Source: a virus
DNA: 44,173 nucleotides
Virus record (IMG/VR): IMGVR_UViG_3300005828_000326
Span: 1 to 44,173 of that record
Strand: one strand, 5' to 3'
Shown: positions 39,475 through 44,173 of the stretch, one piece after another
Numbering within the stretch: position 1 is the stretch's first letter
How the letters are laid out: the number at the start of each line of letters is the position of its first letter
Position numbers and translations under genes: made by a program
Notes under the pieces: model-generated
What the model was told of the DNA's origin: nothing
Seen by the model: only the letters and a program-made list of their open reading frames with translations
Databases searched by the model: none

Positions 39475-39652
39475 GTTTGCCCGTGCCGAAAACATGAGCG
39501 CTGCGGAGCTCTGGGAGCTTATGAGCTTCTCGCACGTGGTGCTTGGCGATCTCCTCTACCCGGACAATGCCCGCGCTGCTTATGACGGCGCGCAGGCGGC
39601 TTTTGCGACCTACCAAGCGGTTATGGGGTGCCCGCAAGGCCCTTCCCATTAG
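39425..39652 (+). CDS. Small helical protein
   Basis: A 75-residue helical protein; GGAGGTGGGAA is an excellent ribosome site. It is rich in Leu, Ala and Glu (GHLVEDLLEFARAENMSAAE) and mostly acidic. It overlaps the previous gene by 50 bases and directly precedes the clamp-like gene. Function unknown. Confidence 0.55.
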   Translation: MDRLLEMSGHLVEDLLEFARAENMSAAELWELMSFSHVVLGDLLYPDNARAAYDGAQAAFATYQAVMGCPQGPSH

Positions 39653-39660
39653 GGGCATCC

Positions 39661-40710
39661 ATGTTGCACAAGGCGATCAAGCGGGCGAGCAAGTTCGCTC
39701 CGCGGGGCAAGAACGCCCCGCCGACTTTCCAAGCGGTGCGGTGGCTTCCGGCCCCCGAGGTAGCCTACCTCGGGCAAGCGCAAGGCTCGTGGGTGGTGGC
39801 ATTCGATGGCACGGTCGGCATAGCCATCCACGTCGGCGAGGCGCTCCCGTCCGTTTTGCTGCCCACGGATGGGCTTTCTCAAGCGGTGGCGTCCCCCATT
39901 GCCAGCGTCGTTGATCAGGGTGTCAGCGTGGCGCTCGAGACGCAGGCGGGGGGCACGTTCCAGATCCCAAAGCGAAACCCCGAGGGCTTTCCCCTGCCCC
40001 CTCGTGGTCACGCTTTTTTGCCATGGCCGATCTGGCATGACGCGGTGCGCGTGATCCATGCCGCCGCGGGAGCGAAGACGGCGCAACCGATGTTTGGGCA
40101 TGCGTGCCTGCGGCCCGCGGGGCTCGAGGTGACGGACGGGGTGTCAGTCGCTCACGCCCCCGGGCACGGCTGGGAAAGCCAGGTGTGCTTGCCGGCGAGG
40201 ATGTTGGACCCCGCCCCAGTCGACGGTGCCGTGGAAATGGCGATCGACGAGCACTATGCAATCGCGCGGCTGGCGGGCATCGAGTATCGGTGGGGCCAAG
40301 TGCGGCGCGACTTCGCTTTCCCCGACTGTCGGACGGCGCTTGCGAGTGCGGAGGGCCGCGGCGGCGTCGCAACGGTGAGCGTCAAGGCGTTCCGCGAAGC
40401 GGTGCGGCAAGCGGTCAGCATATCGGTTTCGAGCGCGGTGGGTTTGACGTTTGATGGGCCAGGGCTCGGATTGCTAGGGTGGCGGGGCGCTGGGGAGTCG
40501 ACCGAGCACGCCTTTGACGTGACGCTCCCCCTGCAAGTCGTGCGACCGCTCGAGACCCCGTTGACGATCTTTCTCGACGGTAAGGTGTTGGCTCGTGCCC
40601 TGCGAGCCGTTGATACTCCAATGGTCATGGTGGGCTACAGCGGCGAGTACGAGCCGGTGCGGCTTTCGTGGGCGGGTGTGGCGGAAATGATCTGGCCTTG
40701 GCGGTTGTAG
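39661..40710 (+). CDS. Sliding clamp-like protein (DnaN/beta type)
   Basis: A 349-residue protein, close to the usual 360-380 of bacterial beta clamps. Three repeats of the clamp fold seem present: FQAVRWLPAPEVAYLG to about 110; CLRPAGLEVTDGVSVAHAPG with VCLPARML in the middle; ATVSVKAFREAVRQAVSIS and FDVTLPLQV in the last part, ending MIWPWRL, which resembles the M-P-M-R-L end of DnaN. It would ring DNA and hold the polymerase. The start follows TAGGGGCATCC. The resemblance is structural in pattern and not a close sequence match. Confidence 0.6.
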   Translation: MLHKAIKRASKFAPRGKNAPPTFQAVRWLPAPEVAYLGQAQGSWVVAFDGTVGIAIHVGEALPSVLLPTDGLSQAVASPIASVVDQGVSVALETQAGGTFQIPKRNPEGFPLPPRGHAFLPWPIWHDAVRVIHAAAGAKTAQPMFGHACLRPAGLEVTDGVSVAHAPGHGWESQVCLPARMLDPAPVDGAVEMAIDEHYAIARLAGIEYRWGQVRRDFAFPDCRTALASAEGRGGVATVSVKAFREAVRQAVSISVSSAVGLTFDGPGLGLLGWRGAGESTEHAFDVTLPLQVVRPLETPLTIFLDGKVLARALRAVDTPMVMVGYSGEYEPVRLSWAGVAEMIWPWRL

Positions 40711-40729
40711 TCGTCAAGCGGGGGGTATC

Positions 40730-41848
40730 ATGGGCGACAGAGCAGACGCGACGCGGTTTTTCTACGAGCTCGAGCAATTCAGCGAGCGCTACGCAAGACA
40801 GGAGCTCGGCTGCGAGCTTCGGGTGCAGCACGGCGGCCCGAAGCCTGACCGGCCGTGGCGCGGGGCTGTGATCCACTACACGGCCGACGAAGACCTAGAT
40901 CGGGTGATCCGTTGGTTCATGAACCCGGCGAGCAACGTCTCGGCGCACGTGGTGGTAAGTGATCGCAAGCTCGGCTGTCACGACGGATTGGCCGCGGGGC
41001 TCGAGCTTGTCAAGCGGCTGCCCGTGACCGTGATCCAGTGTCGGCACCCGGGGCAAGGCGCGTGGCACGCGCGGTGGGCCAACGAAAGGTGTTACGGCGT
41101 CGAGTGCGTGTCGGCTGGGCTACTGAAAGCCGATGGCCGAGGCAATTTCTACTCATGGCGGGCTCGTGACGGGTCGGGCGAGCCGTGGACCATGCCGTGG
41201 ACGGTGCCTTACAAAGACGTGACGGAGCTATACGGCAAGCACTGGGTGCGCTACCCGGGGGAGCAAGTGGCCGCGGTGATCACTGTGTTGCGCCGCTTGT
41301 TCGCCATGGGCGAGCCCTTCGCCCTGCCCAGTCGCCCATGGGTGGTGGGCCATTCTGCTGTGCAGCTCGGCAAGTTTGATCCCGGCCCCGACTTTCCGAT
41401 CCACGAGCTCCGTGCGGCTCTGTGGGATGACTGGAGGCCCCCGACCGATTACTCATGGTGGGAAGCTTTCAATGGGGATCATAAGTGGGGCAAGCGTTGG
41501 CGTGACGCGTCCGTGGTGGCCGCTGTGAAGGTGCTGGCGGGGCGTCGTAAGGGTGACAAAGATCCGGGTGTGGAAACGGCGTGGACGCGCGCTAGGAGCG
41601 CGTGGAGTGCCATGCCGGATAACTGGCGGGAGTCGACGGGATGGATCAAATTGGGGCTCCATTTGTTGGGGTACGCGGTAACGACTTGTGGCGCCGGCGA
41701 TTTTGCCGACGTGGGGATGGACACCGACGATCACACGAGCGTCGGGATCTTTCAACAAGCGATGGGGCTGAAGGTGGACTCAATACCCGGCCCGATCACG
41801 ACGCGGGCGTTGAATGTGAGGCTGCGCGATATGTTGGGGGAAGCGTAG
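40730..41848 (+). CDS. Endolysin: N-acetylmuramoyl-L-alanine amidase with peptidoglycan-binding domain
   Basis: A 372-residue lysis enzyme. The Amidase_2 domain (about 45-225) has VIHYTADED (zinc His), NVSAHVVVSDRK, HPGQGAWHA and VGHSAVQLGKFDPGPDFP (second zinc His and the K-x-D-P-G-P end), as in T7-type and AmpD-like amidases. The C-terminal PG_binding_1 domain (about 300-370) has DDHTSVGIFQQAMGL and GPITTRAL. No signal peptide is seen, so it needs the holin, which is encoded 26 kb upstream. It cuts the amide bond between sugar and peptide in the cell wall. Confidence 0.85.
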   Translation: MGDRADATRFFYELEQFSERYARQELGCELRVQHGGPKPDRPWRGAVIHYTADEDLDRVIRWFMNPASNVSAHVVVSDRKLGCHDGLAAGLELVKRLPVTVIQCRHPGQGAWHARWANERCYGVECVSAGLLKADGRGNFYSWRARDGSGEPWTMPWTVPYKDVTELYGKHWVRYPGEQVAAVITVLRRLFAMGEPFALPSRPWVVGHSAVQLGKFDPGPDFPIHELRAALWDDWRPPTDYSWWEAFNGDHKWGKRWRDASVVAAVKVLAGRRKGDKDPGVETAWTRARSAWSAMPDNWRESTGWIKLGLHLLGYAVTTCGAGDFADVGMDTDDHTSVGIFQQAMGLKVDSIPGPITTRALNVRLRDMLGEA

Positions 41849-41913
41849 CGTGGGAACGAGCGTGCGCGTCTTTGGCGCTCCGTCCCGGGTGGTGCCGTTG
41901 GGGCGTTGACGTG

Positions 41914-42048
41914 ATGGTGCGCAAGTTCGGGATGTGTCCGAGGTGCCTCGAGCTCGAATTGCATCACAGCGGGTGGTGCAGTCTGCGGCTTGATACAGGG
42001 GCGCTTGTAGAGCAAGCGGCGGTTTACAAGGGGACCCTTCCCCGATAG
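41914..42048 (+). CDS. Very small Cys-containing protein
   Basis: A 44-residue protein, MVRKFGMCPRCLELELHHSG and on, with C-x2-C, His-His and a later Cys able to bind zinc. GTGATG gives two possible starts; the ribosome site is weak (GGGGCGTT). It lies between the endolysin gene and a hairpin. Low certainty because of size. Confidence 0.4.
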   Translation: MVRKFGMCPRCLELELHHSGWCSLRLDTGALVEQAAVYKGTLPR

Positions 42049-42058
42049 ATATCCTAAA

Positions 42059-42128
42059 CCCCGCTGTGGTCCGTGCGACTTACTCCTGGTTGCTCTTACG
42101 GGTGGTTGCCACGGCGGGGCTTCTTTTC
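42059..42128 (+). terminator. Long-loop hairpin with T-rich tail
   Basis: Arms CCCCGCTGTGG and CCACGGCGGGG pair over 11 positions with one G-T pair, around a 39-base loop, followed by CTTCTTTTC. This may be a terminator or an RNA structure before the next gene, whose ribosome site GAGGTGGCG follows immediately. Confidence 0.45.
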
Positions 42129-42139
42129 GAGGTGGCGAA

Positions 42140-42523
42140 ATGAACGCAGAAAAGCAATGGAAAGAGGCGACTCGGTTGCTGCAAAATTGGCGTGTCGAGG
42201 TGGACGCAGAGCTTGTGCGCTTGCGTGAATACCTCGTGACGCTCGAAGACGAAAACTGGGAAGGTGTCATGCGAGAAGAGGCGCTTCTCGATCAGATCCG
42301 GCAGATCCAAGCAAAGGCCGGTGAATGGCTCGAGAAGCGGAATCACGCTGTGGGAACGGTCCTATCGTGTTACCGGCTTGTGAAATGGATCGACGAAGAG
42401 CTCCGAGCTATCATCTTGCGCGCGAAGGCCGTGGAGCCATCGGAGGCGCGAAAGGCGGCTGCGGCTGCGTTGAAGGGGGGACACAATGATGCCGATCAAG
42501 GGAACGGCGACGCTGTGGGTTGA
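42140..42523 (+). CDS. Helical protein of unknown function
   Basis: A 127-residue helical, probably coiled-coil protein (EVDAELVRLREYLVTLEDEN, then LDQIRQIQAKAGEWLEKR). Ribosome site GAGGTGGCGAA. It heads a run of overlapping small genes. No enzyme motif or family recognised. Confidence 0.55.
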   Translation: MNAEKQWKEATRLLQNWRVEVDAELVRLREYLVTLEDENWEGVMREEALLDQIRQIQAKAGEWLEKRNHAVGTVLSCYRLVKWIDEELRAIILRAKAVEPSEARKAAAAALKGGHNDADQGNGDAVG

Positions 42524-42728
42524 TGGCAGCGCACGCCGCGTGAGCGAGGTGGACGTGGCACCCGGCCCTGGGGACACCGTTCGCATTGAATTGCTTGCCC
42601 CTCTCTACACGGGTGAGCCCAACGAAAGCGCCGCGGATCTGATGCTCTTTGAGCTCGATATGCAGGCGGCTTCTGATCTCGCTAATGCTTTGGGGCACCA
42701 CGTAGCGCAGCACGAAGGGGGTGCATGA
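42486..42728 (+). CDS. Small beta-type protein of unknown function
   Basis: An 80-residue protein with AAGGGGGGACACA before ATGATG. The first half is beta-like (GTATLWVDGSARRVSEVDVA, then GDTVRIELLAP) and the second helical and acidic. It overlaps the previous gene by 38 bases and ends in ATGA with the next. Confidence 0.55.
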   Translation: MMPIKGTATLWVDGSARRVSEVDVAPGPGDTVRIELLAPLYTGEPNESAADLMLFELDMQAASDLANALGHHVAQHEGGA

Positions 42729-43105
42729 TGCGCTGGATCAGGCGGGCGCTTCGGCGCGTCTTCTATTGGGTTTGGGGGCAAGAGCTCGGCGGTGTGCGGA
42801 GCGCTTCAACGCAAGCGGTGGGCTTCGCTCAATCCGCTTTCGACGAAGTGAAGCGGCTTCGTGGGCAGCTCTCAGCGTTGCAGGCGCTTGACGTGGATCT
42901 GCACCACTACGGCCACGCGGTGATCATCACACGGGTGGGTGGAGCGGATCGAGTCAAGATTGTGGACATTGCATCCGACTTGACCGTGGCTCAATATCGG
43001 GATCTGATAACGGGGCTCGAGCGGGACTTCGGCGCGCGTCTGAGTCACGTGGACGGGCCGCACACGATACCTCGGGAGCTCTTTTTCACGGGGGAGGGTC
43101 GTTGA
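42725..43105 (+). CDS. Small protein of unknown function
   Basis: A 126-residue protein with a basic, aromatic N-terminal helix (MMRWIRRALRRVFYWVWGQ) that could lie on a membrane surface, then a helix (FDEVKRLRGQLSALQAL) and an alpha/beta second half (GHAVIITRVGGADRVKIVD). No family recognised. Coupled to both neighbours by short overlaps. Confidence 0.55.
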   Translation: MMRWIRRALRRVFYWVWGQELGGVRSASTQAVGFAQSAFDEVKRLRGQLSALQALDVDLHHYGHAVIITRVGGADRVKIVDIASDLTVAQYRDLITGLERDFGARLSHVDGPHTIPRELFFTGEGR

Positions 43106-43356
43106 TGCACATGGGGGAGGCGCTTGTTTGGCTGATACGCCGAGACGGTTGGATGCGCCGCGTGGTGCTCGGCACGCCTTTGCCTGAGATGGTTTGCGTC
43201 AATGAGACGGGCGAGATCACGCTAGGGGGCAGCTCCAAGCCCGCCCCAGTCGGGCCCAAGATCATCGAGCGAAGGTTCCAGCGTATGCGGCTCATGAAGC
43301 CGAAGGCAATGGATTGGCTGCCGTGGCACGAGCCCTACTACTACCGCGAGGTGTAA
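43105..43356 (+). CDS. Small protein of unknown function
   Basis: An 83-residue protein with GGGGAGGGTCGTTG before the chosen ATG; a TTG three bases earlier also exists. The sequence alternates short strands (WMRRVVLGTPLPEMVCVNET) and ends with aromatics (WLPWHEPYYYREV). It carries a CCCAGTCG octamer. No family recognised. Confidence 0.5.
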   Translation: MHMGEALVWLIRRDGWMRRVVLGTPLPEMVCVNETGEITLGGSSKPAPVGPKIIERRFQRMRLMKPKAMDWLPWHEPYYYREV

Positions 43357-43478
43357 TTGAGCGATCTGGCATGGCGTGGCTTGATCTTGTGCTGGCGGGT
43401 TTCACCATGGTGCCCGCTGTGGCACCGTTTGGCGGTTTCTTTGTTGACTGCGTACCTTCGCAGGTTGGAGCGGGAAGC

Positions 43479-43685
43479 ATGCACGGTCCATGGGTGGAAG
43501 TGACGTTTGACTCCGTGCTCAAAGACTTTAGGCACTTGGACGCGGTGCTCTTTGACATTGGGGGGGATCAAGTTTGGATACCTCGGTCGTGGCTACGGGA
43601 TGACGAGTATGACTTGTGCAGCAAGACGGGCACGGGGACTTTCGAGATCCCCGAAAACTTGGCGATGCAAAAAGGACTGATCTAG
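43479..43685 (+). CDS. Small conserved-type phage protein (WIP-S motif)
   Basis: A 68-residue protein; I choose the ATG after GGAGCGGGAAGC. KDFRHLDAVLFDIGGDQVWI followed by PRSWL and PENLAMQKGL matches a pattern common in small phage proteins of unknown role (D-x-x-x-V-W-I-P-x-S, then a helix with LA-x-x-KGL). Upstream ATG at 43371 would extend it by 36 residues including a hydrophobic helix. A TTG at 43357 opens a different short frame of 48 codons; neither is certain. Confidence 0.5.
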   Translation: MHGPWVEVTFDSVLKDFRHLDAVLFDIGGDQVWIPRSWLRDDEYDLCSKTGTGTFEIPENLAMQKGLI

Positions 43686-43692
43686 GTGAGCT

Positions 43693-44004
43693 ATGCGAGA
43701 TCGTGACAATCAAAGAGGTGAGCGGAAACCTTTGGTATGGGAGGAGCGGACGGCTTTTCAAGAGGGGCGCGTCATTGGCCAAGTGCAATCGGCTGAGACT
43801 GCGCGGGGTAGCATTTACAGTGTGCGCTTTGGGCGTGAGAATTTCAAAGACCCGAGCAAGCTCGTGCCGTTTCTCGAGCCACGCGACATTGCAGCGCTTC
43901 GGATCGTGGTCGACAAGGTGGATGACTACCTGAAGACGGAGCGCACCGACGACGTGAAGGCTCGCTTCTCGTCGGGCGACCGGGTGCGGCGCGAGTACGT
44001 TTGA
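43693..44004 (+). CDS. Small protein of unknown function
   Basis: A 103-residue protein with AGGTGAGCT before the ATG. A basic N-terminus, a beta segment (GRVIGQVQSAETARGSIYSV) and a helical stretch (PRDIAALRIVVDKVDDYL) are visible. No family recognised. Confidence 0.55.
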   Translation: MRDRDNQRGERKPLVWEERTAFQEGRVIGQVQSAETARGSIYSVRFGRENFKDPSKLVPFLEPRDIAALRIVVDKVDDYLKTERTDDVKARFSSGDRVRREYV

Positions 44005-44028
44005 TCTGTTGCCATAGCGGGGGGAGCT

Positions 44029-44173
44029 ATGGGCGTTGACTACGCGGAGCAGTTCAAGACTGCCCGAGGCCGGATCTTCAATTTGTTGAGCGATCTGCAA
44101 TGGCACTCATGGCGCGAGCTCCGCAAGATCGGGGGCGTGCGGTACAGTGCCCGGTTGCTTGAGCTCAAACGCC
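44029..44173 (+). CDS. Winged-helix-like protein (3' truncated)
   Basis: Partial gene running off the window after 48 codons, with GGGGGGAGCT before the ATG. RIFNLLSDLQWHSWRELRKI followed by YSARLLELKR resembles the winged-helix start of small phage regulators in which a helix reads a 'sequence-R-I-x-E-L-R' recognition segment. The rest lies outside. Confidence 0.5.
   Translation, partial: MGVDYAEQFKTARGRIFNLLSDLQWHSWRELRKIGGVRYSARLLELKR

Noticed and set aside
41850-41909. 19-codon frame from a GTG just after the endolysin gene
   Set aside because: Too short, no ribosome site and no motif.

Overview
The window is part of a contractile-tailed (myovirus-type) phage genome with high GC content. 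It holds a baseplate/tail module and a largely self-sufficient DNA replication and recombination module. Genes are tightly packed, often overlap by 1-20 bases (ATGA/GTGA/TTGA junctions), and nearly all read rightwards. The host is probably a GC-rich Gram-negative bacterium: the phage has a holin/spanin-like lysis cassette, several apparent lipoproteins and a zinc amidase endolysin. GAGCTC and CTCGAG are very abundant in all frames, which recalls some GC-rich deltaproteobacteria/myxobacteria, but this host guess is weak. No tRNA, rRNA, integrase, capsid, portal or large terminase gene was recognised.

Layout. 1-13301: baseplate hub (5' truncated), spike, a small unknown protein, a LysM-type baseplate protein, gpJ-like wedge, an Ig-like small protein, a gpI-like protein and a 1346-residue repeat-rich tail fibre. 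13304-15383: two small genes, then holin-like, Rz-like and a third, two-anchor membrane protein. 15517-17836: an island of small exported proteins on both strands, including two paralogous lipoproteins and a lipoprotein with a tandem repeat. 17837-18557: 721 bases without a gene, full of palindromes, hairpins, 8-bp tandem repeats and an AT-rich core; this is the best candidate for an origin or control region. 18558-31449: small genes, an SF2 helicase with an intein, DnaB-like helicase, primase, a ribbon-helix-helix protein, a sigma-like protein, family A DNA polymerase and a gp32-like SSB with low-complexity tails. 31446-41848: RecA-like recombinase, zinc ribbon protein, SbcD, SbcC, RuvC-like resolvase, DNA-binding proteins, a beta-clamp-like protein and the endolysin. 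41914-44173: small unknown genes.

Main discoveries. (1) The helicase intein carries a Vsr-like (EDxHD/DUF559-type) endonuclease gene in a different reading frame, while the helicase frame stays open right through it; this looks like an overlapping-gene relative of the known 'fractured gene' inteins. (2) Four intergenic sites share a long motif TGWCMC-N18-TTANMCCAG with identical spacing and orientation, all in the replication half. They look like a phage-specific promoter class, and a sigma-like protein is encoded just before one of them. (3) One of these promoters is followed at once by a strong terminator with a competing hairpin, suggesting an attenuated leader or a small RNA. (4) CCCAGTCG is scattered at 16 places, in all three codon phases, far above chance.

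How the genes fit together: the helicases, primase, polymerase, clamp and SSB form a replisome; RecA, SbcCD and the RuvC-like nuclease serve recombination-dependent replication and branch resolution; the tail genes build a contractile baseplate with a host-binding fibre; holin, spanin-like proteins and the distant amidase carry out lysis. All calls rest on reading the sequence only; no database search was run.
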